This document shows positions 33,256-45,500 of a stretch of DNA of 64,000 nt, one piece after another (position 1 is the first letter of the stretch; every line of letters starts with the position of its first letter). The DNA is taken from NCBI RefSeq assembly GCF_000143415.4, contig NW_003314298.1, positions 665,014 through 729,013 on the forward strand, in the 5' to 3' direction. This DNA is from Selaginella moellendorffii. Taxonomy: Eukaryota > Streptophyta > Lycopodiopsida > Selaginellales > Selaginellaceae. The notes under the pieces were generated by a model, which was not told where the DNA came from, did not search any database, and saw only the letters and a program-made list of their open reading frames with translations. The position numbers and the translations under genes were made by a program.

Positions 33256-34710
33256 ATGAGCCGGGCTTGCTCGGTATCCAGCATCGCCCACCGAGCCAAG
33301 GAGGACAGCTTCGCGCGGCTGCTACGATCGTGCGCGGAGCTCCAGGATCTCTCCGGCGGCAAGCGCGTCCACGCCCGGATCGATCAGACCGAGCACCGCC
33401 ACAGCACCTATCTCGCCAACCTCCTCGTCAACATGTACGCCAAGTGTGGCTCCGTGAACGATGCCCGCTACGTCTTCGATCGAATCCAGGAGCCCAATCG
33501 CTTCTCCTGGAACATCATGACGTGCGCCTACGCCATGAATGGATTCGTGGAGCTGGCCGCGAGCTTCTACCAGATGATGCCGGACAAGACCGTGATCGCT
33601 TGCACTGCCGTGATCGAGGCGCTGGGCCATCTCGGACAGATCGAGAGGGCCAAGACGCTCTTCGACGGCTTCCCTGCCACTGCCCGTGATCTCGTCTGCT
33701 CAAACGCGATGCTCGCGGCCTACGCCCGGAATGGGCATCTGGAATCGGCGGAGACGATGCTGCGGGCGATGGAGATCCGGAACGTCGTGTCATGGAACAC
33801 GCTCTTGCTCGGCTATGCGGACCATGGCGATCCGAAATACGCGAAGAAGATCTTCCAGGAGATGCCGCAGCGCAACGAGGTGGTGTGGCTCGGCCTCATC
33901 GCGGCATTCGCCCAGCGCGGGTACTTGCAGAGAGTCCACGCGCTCTTCGATCGGATGCCCTGCCACAACGCCGGGACCTGGAGTACCTTGATCGAGTTGC
34001 GCTCAAAGGACGACGAGCTTGGCCGGGCTGAGAGGCTGTTCCAGAGGATGCCGCTGAGGAACAAGGCGGCATGGGCCGCGATGCTCCACGCGTATCTCCG
34101 TGCCGGAAATCTCACGCGCGCAAAAGATCTGCTCGACCGAATGCCGCAGCAAGAGATGGAGCTTGCCGTGGCCCTGATCGCGGCATACCTCAAAAGCGGC
34201 CTCCACAGACGTGCCAAGAAGAGCTTCGATCGCTTGCCCTGGGCCGATCCCCACGCATGGAGCTCGCTCCAAGGCAATATCACCAAGGGAGACGATTTGC
34301 CCCAATCTTGCCCGGATGAACTGAGATCTCCACTATCGTTCCAAAAACCAGCTCGATCGCCAAAGAAAGAAGCCTCCCGTCCTCAATCGCGCCTAGGATC
34401 TGCAAGAACCGGATCTCTCCATCCACAATCGGGCCTAGAATCGAGCAGCCGAGCCCCTGACGAGCGCTCTGTCCCTGGCGGCAATCTGGCGGCGCGGGCG
34501 GCCAAAGCAAGAAATCTCCATCGCCAGCGCCTGCCCCAAGCTTGCACCCTGGAGGAGCTTCGATCCCTCAAGCAGCGCATCCTGCTCATGCCGCCGGCGA
34601 AGAGGATCAAGTGGAGAGCGGTGCTCAAGCTCATGCGCGCCGGCTACCTTCTCAAGAAATGGAGCTCCTCCAAAATCTGGCCAAGGCGGGAAAGAAAGAC
34701 TAGGCCCTAG
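33256..34710 (+). CDS. PPR protein with unusual basic C-terminal tail (484 aa)
   Basis: The first ATG is at 33256 (MSRACSVSSIAHR); the frame is open further upstream only from a GTG. An N-terminal block typical of land-plant PPR proteins (FARLLRSCAELQDLSGGKRV, YLANLLVNMYAKCGSVNDAR) leads into about nine PPR motifs, for example NRFSWNIMTCAYAMNGFVE, RNVVSWNTLLLGYADHGDPK and RNKAAWAAMLHAYLRAGNLT. After residue ~355 the protein has no E, E+ or DYW domain. It ends in a ~130-residue Ser/Arg/Lys-rich tail containing LEELRSLKQRILLMPPAKRI and closing in RRERKTRP. The role is presumably organelle RNA binding. The tail is not one I recognise and may be lineage-specific or a decayed C-terminus. Confidence 0.88.
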   Translation: MSRACSVSSIAHRAKEDSFARLLRSCAELQDLSGGKRVHARIDQTEHRHSTYLANLLVNMYAKCGSVNDARYVFDRIQEPNRFSWNIMTCAYAMNGFVELAASFYQMMPDKTVIACTAVIEALGHLGQIERAKTLFDGFPATARDLVCSNAMLAAYARNGHLESAETMLRAMEIRNVVSWNTLLLGYADHGDPKYAKKIFQEMPQRNEVVWLGLIAAFAQRGYLQRVHALFDRMPCHNAGTWSTLIELRSKDDELGRAERLFQRMPLRNKAAWAAMLHAYLRAGNLTRAKDLLDRMPQQEMELAVALIAAYLKSGLHRRAKKSFDRLPWADPHAWSSLQGNITKGDDLPQSCPDELRSPLSFQKPARSPKKEASRPQSRLGSARTGSLHPQSGLESSSRAPDERSVPGGNLAARAAKARNLHRQRLPQACTLEELRSLKQRILLMPPAKRIKWRAVLKLMRAGYLLKKWSSSKIWPRRERKTRP

Positions 34711-35165
34711 ATCCCCACGAATATTCTTCTCCTCTTTTAAAAAGCACTTCGCGACTAAACCTCAAGAGCCCTAATTTATGGCAAGAGATGCGCCAATTGA
34801 TCTTGGGCCCTAAAAATTCCGGCAAAACGGAGCTTCTCGAGCAATCTCCCAACCTTTGTTCTGGAGGATCTCGATTGGCATGGAACGCTGGAGTCGAGAT
34901 TCTTTCTTCTCCGCCAGCACCTCTAGTTCTTCCGCTTAGTGACGAAGAGTGGGCCAAGTTTGCGGTTGTATAAAGTGGATAATGACTTAAACATGACAAC
35001 ATTGGAAGTCACTAAGAAACTCCAGTCTTTCTCGAGCTCACAGGCTGGGAGCTCCAGTCTTTCCTTGAGCTCACTAAGATCTTTGTGTTCTTTGGGCGAG
35101 AAGTGTAAAGGAGTGGAGAGAGAAACTCTTGGTGGAGAGAGAAACCTTCTGCTTGAGTATCATCC
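34711..35165. other. Intergenic spacer between PPR gene and the triplicated block
   Basis: No supported gene. The 61-codon ORF at 34788 contains GPKNSGKT by chance resemblance to a P-loop but has no continuation. Two imperfect copies of 'ctccagtctttc…ttgagctcac' (about 35021-35045 and 35053-35075) form a short direct repeat. Confidence 0.5.
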
Positions 35166-35592
35166 AAACCTTTATATCATAAACAACATGCTCTAATTAT
35201 CTATCGACCTGGATGAGCTTTGAAATTTTACCCCACCAGGCCTCATCCGCAGCAACCTCTCCATCAAAGTCCGGAATTGATTTTGGAATCCATTCACCAG
35301 CTGTGAGTTTAATGCTTTAGATTAGCTCTAGTTAACATAGTTAGTTTTGAGCCTTAATACTGAATTATTAAATATTCTTTTTGACCATAAACCCTGGGCA
35401 CTGTAATTTTGGTTGGAGGCAGTGCATTTGTTTTTGGGATTGTTAGGTTCAACCAGTCTAGGATGGAGCATATAATGGACAGTTGTTTGTAGCAAATTGT
35501 CTAGGTAATGAGGACGAGTTATTTCTCTACAATACTTTCCAGTTCATAAACGTTCATAAACAACCCACAATCTCTACAACTCGCATTCTATC

Positions 35593-36060
35593 ATGTCTTC
35601 GCAGTTTATTATCTGCTTAGTCTTTGCTCTTGTAGCGCTTGCAGGGACAAGCAACGCTGTAAGCTATCCGTTTTTTTAAAAATGCCCACACTAGAACTAT
35701 AGCTAATCAGACTTTGATGCAGGCATGCAACTTTGAGGAAGCTGTGACAAGAACTCAGAGGTTATAAGCGGCACAACATTGACTGCCAATTGTTACAAGC
35801 CCAATGGCCAGCTCCAAAGGAGCAGCATCAATCTTAACGATTGCTTCAGCAACAATGGAGGCACCCTCAACTGTGGCAGAAACTTTGTTGCCTCGTGCCA
35901 GAATGTAGTGATCACCCCGTGGTACCATCCTCCAGCTCCAGGTCCTGCTTCCATCAATGCGCAGTGCTATGGCAATGGCCAGTATCGTTATACCTCAGTA
36001 CTGATTAACAAGTGTGTGCACAACAACAATGGATTCCTCCAGTGTTGTAGCAGCGAGTGA
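35593..36060 (+). pseudogene. CVNH gene copy A, frameshifted
   Basis: Exon 1 (35593-35658) still encodes the 22-aa signal peptide MSSQFIICLVFALVALAGTS-NA, and the intron ends at 35722. In exon 2, 'gaggaagctgtgac' lacks one base compared with 'gaggatagctgtgac' in copy B. The frame is lost after CNFEE (about 35740) and closes at TTATAA. The rest of the domain downstream remains open in another frame up to 36060. Copy A also lacks the TATA box present upstream of copies B and C. It is therefore very probably dead. Confidence 0.9.
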
Positions 36061-36368
36061 AATTTCTCATGATAATTGTTATTTATGATTCTTTTGATTT
36101 AGGGTTCTTGCATCTTAAGATTGAGGCACCACCGCTCTTTCTTCGCGGATGCCACAACGATTTGGCTCGGGGCACTGCCTTATTCCCCAAGAGCTTTTGC
36201 ACACTTTTCTTCCGTGTACAAACATGCTCAATCTTGCATTTCGCAAAGTAGCGATTTACCACCTTGTTGTTCCTTCACCACCATTCTAACAACGATGCCA
36301 ATCATCACAGCATTAGCTCACAGCAGTGCCCTGGATCTTCTTCCAGAAAGAGCTCCCGATTTTCAGCA
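36061..36368. other. Spacer between CVNH A and F-box A with one copy of a flanking repeat
   Basis: 36099-36170 ('tttagggttcttgcatctta' then 'ccgctctttcttcgcgg' and 'atgccacaacgattt') recurs at 37438-37525 on the other side of the F-box gene. The repeat is therefore a direct flank of that gene. The same arrangement exists in units B and C. Confidence 0.7.
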
Positions 36369-37403
36369 CTAACAAGAGAACCAAGCAAAGTCCACGAATC
36401 CTGGCACAGCCTCGGGCGCCTCCTCCACTGACCAGCTCTTGGAATCGACTCCAAAGTGCAAAATCCGTGAGTTATCCCCGTCAAGCAGCCATATACTGTT
36501 GCTCCCATCAGTGCAAACAGTGCACGCCTCCAAATCATCAAACTCCTCATCACGGCTCGAAACAATCTCCCACTTCTCTCCCCGCCTCTCTACGACAACC
36601 AGCCCCTCGTGATCTTCCGCCTGGAACTCATTACTAACCACGAACAGCCGATCCCGATCCAGCTGAAGAACGGACCAGCTCCATTCGAACATCAACTCGT
36701 CGGAATCAAGCTTGAGAATGCGCCAGGAATCATCCCACAAGTTGTATCTCACGAGGCTCCAGGTATCCATGCAAAGCATCACCACCTCCCCATGATCCAG
36801 CATTGGATAGAAACCATCCCCGTCCTCCATGTCCCCTGTGACTGGGTAGTGTTTGTTCTCGCGCAAGGACCACTCGCCCGAGGACGAATCGTAGATGTAG
36901 AAGGCGCCCCATGGCCCGAAGCTAGCGACGCAAAACTCTCGCGTCGATCGATCCCTCTCGCGGCGGTACACCCTCAAGCGCATATCAGGGTCGATCTCTG
37001 GCGGCAACGGAACTCTCACCGGAGAGGAGTTGAGATCGCTGTAGCGCCACACGAAGATGGAGGATAGCGCCAACCAGTTCCCAAACGTGGCCAGGCACAG
37101 CAAGCCCGCGTCGCTGCTGGCGATGGTCATGCCCTTGGGGAGCTTCTGGAAGTGGCGCCACTCGCTGCGAGGGGAGTTGTCGAGCGGCTTGACGAGGAGG
37201 GATCCAGAAAGACGAAAGCAGAGGTGAGGGATGCAGCGGTGGGAGAGAGCGTAGCCATTGCGGAAGCTGGGATCGTCAATTGCTCGTCGCCATTCGCGGC
37301 ACACGCACCTGGCCTGGCACAGATCGATCGCGGACAGCCTGAGGAAGACGAGCTCCAGCTCTGTCACGACTTCGCCGCTGGCGATCGCTCCTCTTTGCCG
37401 CAT
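36369..37403 (-). CDS. F-box protein, unit A copy (344 aa)
   Basis: Single exon. The F-box is at residues ~10-50 (GEVVTELELVFLRLSAIDL, then RCVCREWRRAIDDPSFRNGY), followed by a beta-rich substrate domain (RYSDLNSSPVRVPLPPEI, GAFYIYDSSSGEWSLREN, DSWRILKLDSDELMFEWSW, SNSIWLLDGDNSRILHFG). It is a putative SCF ubiquitin-ligase receptor with unknown target. It is nearly identical to the unit B copy and only distantly like the 14.1-kb F-box gene. It lies tail to tail with the CVNH gene. Confidence 0.88.
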   Translation of the reverse strand: MRQRGAIASGEVVTELELVFLRLSAIDLCQARCVCREWRRAIDDPSFRNGYALSHRCIPHLCFRLSGSLLVKPLDNSPRSEWRHFQKLPKGMTIASSDAGLLCLATFGNWLALSSIFVWRYSDLNSSPVRVPLPPEIDPDMRLRVYRRERDRSTREFCVASFGPWGAFYIYDSSSGEWSLRENKHYPVTGDMEDGDGFYPMLDHGEVVMLCMDTWSLVRYNLWDDSWRILKLDSDELMFEWSWSVLQLDRDRLFVVSNEFQAEDHEGLVVVERRGEKWEIVSSRDEEFDDLEACTVCTDGSNSIWLLDGDNSRILHFGVDSKSWSVEEAPEAVPGFVDFAWFSC

Positions 37404-38027
37404 TCTGTGTGTGCCCTAGTCTCGATTTTAGGGCTTTGCAATTTTAGGGTTCTTGCATCTTTAACATTGAGGACGCCGCTCTTTCTTCGCGGCTCGCTTA
37501 TACGCGGATGCCACAACGATTTCTCGCGGCTTCCATGGTTCGCTGCCTTGTTCGACTGATGGACGCCACAGCGCCTTCTTCTCTCTCTCTCTTTTTCTCG
37601 CGCATTTAGTACTGGGGCACTGCGAAGATTCTATCGCGTGTGCTTTGCTCGTTCAGCTAATGCTACATTGCTAATCTCCTTTCGCAATGTCCTGGGATTT
37701 CTTTCATCTCTTCTTTTCTCTGGACAAAGATCTCATGGCATGTAGGAGAGATTCTTCGTTCTTCTCGCTTTTTCGTGCATCTTTTCTGGGGCTACACGCG
37801 ATTTAATTTCCAGTGCGTGTCGCTCATTCACACAATGCACAGACTAAATCTTGTCGATCTCTCCTGTGGCTTTCTGAGAGATTCACGCGATGAATCTTCT
37901 CATGCAGTTGGCAGGAGAACAAAAAACCATCTTTCCTTTGATTTCGATGACACACCAAGGATCATCGTTTAGGACTCTTTGTTTGCAAAAAAAGTATAGC
38001 GATGGTACATCTGTACAGTGCGTTTCT
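37404..38027. other. Conserved spacer between F-box and METTL13-like genes (unit A)
   Basis: This ~620 bp is retained in all three units with few changes although no ORF is conserved in it. It must contain the F-box promoter (leftward) and the 3' flank of the METTL13-like gene. Confidence 0.6.
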
Positions 38028-39595
38028 CTAGAGAAAACTCGCGCAAAAACCCCCAGAGAGAATGAGAAAAGATGGAAAGAAAGTAAAACCAGACCTTTTT
38101 CTTCTCACAGTCACGTCCTTGACGTTGGGGCCTTTGTCCCACGAAGCAAACTGGCCCGCGACCTTCTTTAGCAGCACTCCAGCGTTAAAAATCGCGGTGG
38201 AGTCTCTCAGGTTACTCGGCTGTGGCAATCCAAACACCACCCGGTTCACGTCTTCGTCGACTTGCAGGCTGTAGACTTCGCTAAAAATCTGCAAAGCAAG
38301 AACAACTTGTAAGCTCTTACTGCTACCAGAAACGAGAGTCTAGCGAGCTTACTTTACACATTCTCTGGTCTGCTTGTATGTGAGGCTCACGAGCCCGCGA
38401 AACAACGTTTATGACAAGGATTCCTTCGGGTTCCAGAGCAGCTTTCGCATTGCGGAGGAATGTTTCGAGAAGGAATTCCTCGGGAGGGCAGCTTAGCCCA
38501 TTACTGCAACGGAGTTATCTGATCACTTCAACAAAGATCAACCCAGAAAAGAGAGAACCGAACCTTGGATCGGAGGAATCAGCGTCAATGAGTAGTATGT
38601 GCAATTTATGTCTAGTGTTCTCGCTGTTAGCTTGTTCTTCCATCTGAAATAAGAAATATTTGAGAGTTTCTTCTTTCAAGTTTGATCTTTCAACTCATAC
38701 CTCAAGTTTTGCTATAGCATCGACAGCGGCTAATCCATCTCCAAGTCTCAGCTGTAAGAGAATATATTATTGGTTAAGAAGAAAAAGGAAAATTGCATGC
38801 CTGCATGCGATCGTCTTCCAAAAATCCAAAGTGACGCTTTGCCAAATCAGCAACAACCGGATCCAGCTCCACTACCTTAAACAAGAAAAAAACTTTTGTC
38901 ATGTAACGAAAAAGAAAGAGAACACTTCACCTCAATGCTGTTGAAGGGAAAATGCTTGTACAGAAACATTGGGAGCAATCCAGCACCAAGCCCAACGATC
39001 ATCACACGAATCTGTACTAGTAGTTGAGGATTAATCCTTTGTCACAAGCAGAAAATAGCAAACACTTTGATTGCCATGCCTGTTCTTTGGAAGATACGCA
39101 TGACTCAATCTTAGTAGCGATCAAAGATAGGCCTGCCACTGATACGGACTGGCCAAGTAACTGTGATCTACCTTCATCTCATCCGTGGTGTCAGAAACAA
39201 ACACAAGAACAAGAAAGAAAAAAGTTACACTTTGATTAAAGTCAAGAAGTTTCTATACCACGTACTTTGTCTTCTCTGCGCTGCAATTTCTTTGCCATGT
39301 TTGTTTTTCTTTTTACTACCCGCGTTAGTAAAGCCTCCGACTGGATGAGGTTGGGATTACGTTTAAAGAACAGGCGTCGAAAGAAGGCCTTTTTTTGTCG
39401 GATGATACAACATCCTCTACAAGCATGGTACCCGTTAATGGAGAATCGATCTGAACAAAGGAGAGAAAAGTCAATGGTTTCTGTTTGTGAATCGATGCAC
39501 GGCATTGTTACCTCCTCCAGCAGAGTCCCTTTAGAAACTCCGTCCTGTGGCAGCAGGAAACTGTAGATTTTCGCAACCAAGAGTTAGAAACCTCA
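38028..39595 (-). pseudogene. METTL13-like methyltransferase, unit A, 3' part (broken)
   Basis: Minus-strand exons encode the C-terminal spermidine-synthase-like methyltransferase of METTL13. They include VIVGLGAGLLPMFLYKHFP-type motif I (about 38990-38945), IEVVELDPVV, LRLGDGLAAVDAIAKLE, LHILLIDADSSDP, CPPEEFLLETFLRNAKAAL and IFSEVYSLQVDEDVNRVVFG. Relative to unit B there is a ~10-bp deletion in the SPYHEGMVAGLP exon (near 39140). A ~22-bp deletion lies near 39322, and a ~30-bp deletion removes the normal LKKIKRIK end, so the frame runs into a new tail stopping at 38028. The 5' part is cut off by the gypsy element. METTL13 relatives methylate lysine and the N-terminus of eEF1A. Confidence 0.85.
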
Positions 39596-39596
39596 C

Positions 39597-42500
39597 AGCA
39601 TAATTCTAGTCACTGAATTCTAGCATTATGCATTAGCCACTAGGCATTATTAATTAGAATTATAGCTTTCATGCAGCAGCAGCAACTATAGGTTTCTAAC
39701 CTGAAACCTATAATTCTAATTTCTAATTTCTAGTTGCTGCTGCTGCATAATGCCCATTGTAGGGAGAATCATGGCAAGAGCCAATCACCTGCTACACCTC
39801 ATGAGGAAGAATGATCAAGATGAAAGCTCGTGATTGGTACAGAAGCCTCTTCTGTGCCACCTTCGGCATATCATCAGGAAATCTGCTAACAGCAAGAAAT
39901 TCTGCGATACCCTGATACCACTCCAGCACAGCTACAAACCTAGTATAACAGCAGCTCCTCTACTTTTGATCGAGTTGAGAACATAGCTGGAATTTCTGTA
40001 GAAACTTGCCTGCCCTCCAACAAGAAAAGAAGAGCATTAGGCAGCTCATCATAAACTCCTTCCTTGGCAGGTTCTCCTAGTAATCTCGAAAGATGATCAG
40101 GCATCACATGAGATTTTCCCAGCTTCAACACGATCTTGAATTCGAATTCTTGAAGCAGAAGCAACCAGCGAGTGATTCGGCTGTGTCAACAAGGCTTGTT
40201 GATAAGATAGCGCAGCGCCTAGTGATCTAGATAGAAGAGAAATGGCTTTCCCAGTAGATAGTGGCGATATTTAGAAACAGCAAACACCATTCCTAAGCCC
40301 TTGCGTTCAGGGGCTGTATAATTCTTCTCAGCCAGAGATAACTACCTGCTCGAATAAAAGATGGGATGATCCCAACCATTAATTGGCTAGCATAAAACAA
40401 CACCAATAGCAAAAGCTGAGGTGTTGACATGCACATGGAATTTCAAATTCCAGTCTGGCGGCTTAAGAATTGGAGCGGTCGTCAAGGCTCACTTCAACTG
40501 TATAAAAGAAGCTTGGCACTCAGGGGTCCACACAAAAGGAACGTTCTTTTTCAAGAGGCCCATCAAAGGAAAAGCTACATCAGCATAATGTTGGATAAAG
40601 CGTCGGTGATAACCAACATGGCTAAGAAAACCTTGTAGCTCCTTCACGGTCTGTGGTGCCTCAAGCTCCTCCACTACATTCACTTTTGCAGGATCCACCT
40701 CCAAGCCTTGAGCCGAGACGACCCTGCCAAGCAACCACCGTGCGTTACTCCGAATTGGTACTTCCCAGGATTAAGAGAAATACCAAACTTCCGGCATTGC
40801 TGGAACACTACACGAAGCTGTTCTAGATGTTTCCTGCAGCTTCCAAAAGTCGAGAAGTCATCCAAGAAGACTTCCACACTCTCATGAAGAAGAGATCTGA
40901 ATGCTGAAGTCACCACACGTTGGAAAGTAGCCGGTGCGTTTGTCAAATCGAATGGCATGACACAAAAGATATAGCAGCCCCACTCTGTAACAAATGCCGT
41001 CTTTGCTCGATCCTCAGGAGCCACCTAGATCTGGTTATATCCACTATAACCATCCATAAAGCTGTACAACTCCTTCCTTGTGACCCCATCCAACACCACA
41101 TCTATGAAGGGAAGAGAAAATCCATCCTGCCTCATTGCAGCATTAAGGCGGCGATAATCCACACACACTCTAAGTTTACCATTCTTCTTTCGGACCACTA
41201 CGATTGGCAAAAGCCAATCTGTAGCCTCCACTTCTTCAATAAATCCTGCATCCAACAGCTTCTGAAGCTCTTCACACACAGCCTTAGCATAGCTCATATT
41301 CATCTTATAAGCTCTTTATTGCTGTGGCACTGCATCTGGAAGCAAGGGAATCCTTTGTTGCACCAGCTCTGGATCTACTCCAGCAAGTTTAGCATGGCTC
41401 CATGCAAACACATTTTGAAACTCCAAAAGTAGTTGACGATAAGCTTCCACCTCCTCCTTGGTGAGTTGGTGTCCCACCAGTAACTCACGTCGCTCGTCAC
41501 CAACCTGCTCCATAAACACAGCTTGTGTTTGGGGTGCCTTTCCAAAATAATCTGAATCAACTTGAGAACAAGCGGAAGTTTCCTTGAGTGGAAGATCAGC
41601 AACCTACTCCTTACAAAAATAGCTGGGATAATTTCAGCTGTTGGCACCACGTCCACGGAAATTTGATGACCAGCTAGCGGTCCATCCCTAATTTGAATTG
41701 GTTGCATTGGTGATGACTTGAGCATACTACGATCCTTGCATGCTGCCACTTGCTTTTTAACTTTGAAACCTTCTCGACTTTCAGCATATAAGAAAAGTGA
41801 TAGTCAAACGCACTGATATTAGACAAGATGATTGTCCAAGATTGATGATTATCATCTTCAACCACCAGAGTACCAGTCACATAGTCATGACTGGTACAAC
41901 TAGTATGGACAACTATATCCTGCTGGGACAAGATTTTTTTAAGGCAGCAAGAGTGTCTCATCAGTGGAATGATCCTCTTCACTTGTGGATTCCAAATCCA
42001 CATGGTAGTGACAGAGTGCAAATCAGCATGGAAGAAGGGGATGAGCCCAGTGAGGAGGTGCCACCAGAAAATCCAGGTCAACTGGAAATTTTGGTATCTT
42101 AATCGTCAAATTTGGAACTCTATATATGATCTGCTTTAACTCTTCTGCTCGCATAGCCCAGCATGGCTGCTCCACTGAATAGCTTTGAGCTGGCAAGTGG
42201 CAACTAGTTCCTCACTCAAAAAATTGTTCCTCACATCAGGATTCAAAATGCAGTCCATCCCCTTCTCATGAAGCACCATAGCTATGTAGCAAGGAAAAGG
42301 GCTCTATCCTCGCCACTGTCTGGCAGCAGTCTCTTCTTCCTCCACCTGTACGCTGGTGAAAGGCAACTCTCCATCCTTTCCTAACAGCCAGCTCTCAAGC
42401 TCCTCAGTGTTGCATGCTGAAAGAGGCTTACCCCAGGAATTCCTGGCGACAACAGCCACATCCACCATTTCTAGCTCCTCACAACTGGTTGTGCTGCTGC

Positions 42501-45500
42501 TACCCTCCTCATCATCCTCATTTTTTGTCTGGCTGCTAGAATTGGATGTATCAGAATTGTTTTCATCCTCCTATTCTGCCCCAAATACTCGCCGTGCCCT
42601 AAGGCAAAAATGAACTTGGGCTTTTAACACAATTATTGCCATTGCCAATGGTAAGAATTCCTGTACACCAATTATGCACAGCTGTGGCCTGGAGAAGCCA
42701 AGGACGTTTGAGCAGTAGTGGATAGCCCAACATGCCCTCCTTCATCTTCAAGACCATAAAATCGATGTAGAAAACTAGACCAGCAATCTGAGTGCTAACA
42801 CTGGTCACGATTCCTCTTGGCTGGACACGTCTCTAGTTGGCCATTTTAACCATAAACACCACTGGAACTAGTTCTGGAAGATTGAACTTTTGCCATGTCT
42901 CCTCAGGCAAAATATTCACCCCACTTCCACCATCGATCACAGCACGACAGATCAGCTTGCCTTGCATCTCCATGTCTATACAGGGGGAGCTGAGATCTGT
43001 GATAAGGGGCCAGACTGAATTAACCAGTACTTCTTGATGTCCCTTCATGGCCACGGCCAACACTTTCTTCATGCCTAGAGCCAATTGCAAGAGCTGGGCG
43101 AATGTGACGTTCGGGCGTTGACTATCCAAGTCTTGTAGAATATTGTACGGCTGTGTTTCCAGATTCAGCATTTGTTTCCACTTCTTGCATAGCACCTTGG
43201 CGACTCCCTAGCCCTTGTTAAGAGCCATAGCTGGGGTAGTTATTTCAGGATCAGGGACTGGTTTATCTTGGTCATTTGTAACCGGTGGATCTGATCTGGG
43301 CTGCTTACTCTCTCTTTTCTTCTTGCAGTTCTTTCTTGCATTTTTCTTTGGGTCATCCTCCTCCTCAGCATCATCAATTACAAAGTTCTCCATCTGTTGC
43401 TGCCTCCATGCCCGTGTCATAACTCCAGATTCTGGTGCAGCTTGCTGGACAAAAATTGCATCGCTTTCTACGACCCCCTTTCCCTTGCTTGGCTTAAGCT
43501 TATGCAAGGAATTGTCTTGTTTGTCCTGTGTCTAACAAATTCCACATATGGGCTGGTACCCAATCTGCTTCCTGGGATGTGGATAGTTTGGTGAAATGTG
43601 GCCCATCTCATCGCAATTCTAGCATTGAACAGGTCCTCTAGGGGAAGCTCCTTGTCCACGGCCGCCTAGAATTGGTGTTGCTGCATATATTGGAATCATA
43701 TTTGGCATATACCACTAAATCACTAGCTCGTAGCTCATGATCTGGACTGGAGGAGAAAATAGGGGTTGAAAAAAGGTCAGTGCTCAAGCCGAAGATGATG
43801 GTGATAATGGTGCAGTCTGGATGTAACTTGCAGGGATTGCTGGATTTCCTGGCCTGTAAAAACAATCCTCTGAGCAATGATTAGTCGCCGACAATACTGG
43901 CACTTCTCTCGATTCACCACTAGCTGTGGACACTCATTTGGGTAGTGTCCATAATTGTTGCATAACACACACAAGATGTTTTCCTGCTGCCGCACGGGCT
44001 GTGGACTACTCTATACCCCTCTGACCCAGTTCAATTGCAAGTCACTCATCTTTTTTGTCATGACTTCCACCATGTCTTCCTTTATTTTTTTAATCTCTGC
44101 TTGGATGTCCATTATAGTTGCTGCTGGATTTGGAACTGCACTTGTTGAAGCTTGCCATTGTTGCTATTGCTGGCAGCTATAATCCATCATCCCAAGACCC
44201 ATTCCACAGACTCCAAAAGGCTGCTATCTAGTAGCTATTGGTTGTTGCAGTGTGCTTTTAGGTCCTCCCATCATAGAATTCATCATTCCATTGCCGAAAG
44301 CTTCCAATTCAAAATTATTGAAGTGGTGTCTCATTTTGAGCTGCGCTTGCTCCCAGGTTCCCGCCAGACAAATTGTATCGGCCAAGGTTTGTGGATTATG
44401 GCACAAGACATGAAAGCTAATTGCATGAGGCAAAGCCATTCATGTAGTATTGTCCTTGCTCTTCTTCTTTCGGCTGTGGCTGCTTCTTGAGGATCAATCC
44501 CTTGAACCTTAATGTATAGCTTTGTAAACTCTTGCTAGGCAAGAGTTGGAAATGACTCAGATCACTCATGAGCCGCTGTGAAAAGCCTACCGGCCAAAAG
44601 GTTGCCAAAAAGGATGCCCTCAATGCTGCCCAATCTGTCGCTGCTGGAACTTGAGCCATCTATTCTATAGCTACGCCTTGTAACGTGGCTGGAAAAAAGT
44701 TTCTTGCGATCTGCTGCATCTGCTTTGTCATTTGTTGTAGATGTATTCTTGAACGTTGTCACGCGGGCATCTGGATCTCCTATACCATTAAAGATGGTAT
44801 ACTTCATTTTTGTCATTGCCATATTCCCTACTTGTTGTTGCCAAGATTGTTGTACTTGTTGAATTGGTGGCTGCCACTGCTGCTCTATTGGCTGTTGCCA
44901 TGGCAATGATGACTGGAACTCCTGCCACTCATCTTCTTGTTCCTGATTGTTCTTCTACTCGCTGATAGGACTGCTTAGCTAAGGATTTGCACTCCTCGTA
45001 CTTGGACTCTCAAGATCATAAACTAGTGGCGAATTTCTCGCAAGAATTCTTGCCTCTCTCTCACGTCTTTGCTTCGCTCATCTTTCCTCTCACTCTTGTG
45101 CTTCTACAAGTCTCGCTAAGTACTCTTGACTTCTTTGGCTCATACACCAAGAATGAATAGCCTTGATTTGGTGAGGGCAGCCCAGATTCTCCTGGCGCTC
45201 ACCCTTCTACCACAATCTCCATGCTCGCTTCGCTTCTCAGGTAGTGCACCAAAAGATGTTGCTCCTCGTGATGACACACTAGTGACGTGGAGAATCACTA
45301 TTGCCTAGCCTCATCTTTAGCCTCGTCGGCGACCTTTGCTAAAACCTCTGCTTACATCCACAAGTTGAACAACTCACACAGATTGGTTGATCTTGAGTGA
45401 TTCTCACTGTGATGCACTCCTCAAACAACCGTAGTCGCCACTGCACCGCCAACCTCCGCTCCATGCACTCCAAACGAGGTATCCTTCCAAGAACCTTCTC

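Noticed and set aside
34788-34973. Small + ORF with a P-loop-like GPKNSGKT
   Set aside because: Only 61 codons, no Walker B or continuation across splice sites, and not preserved elsewhere.
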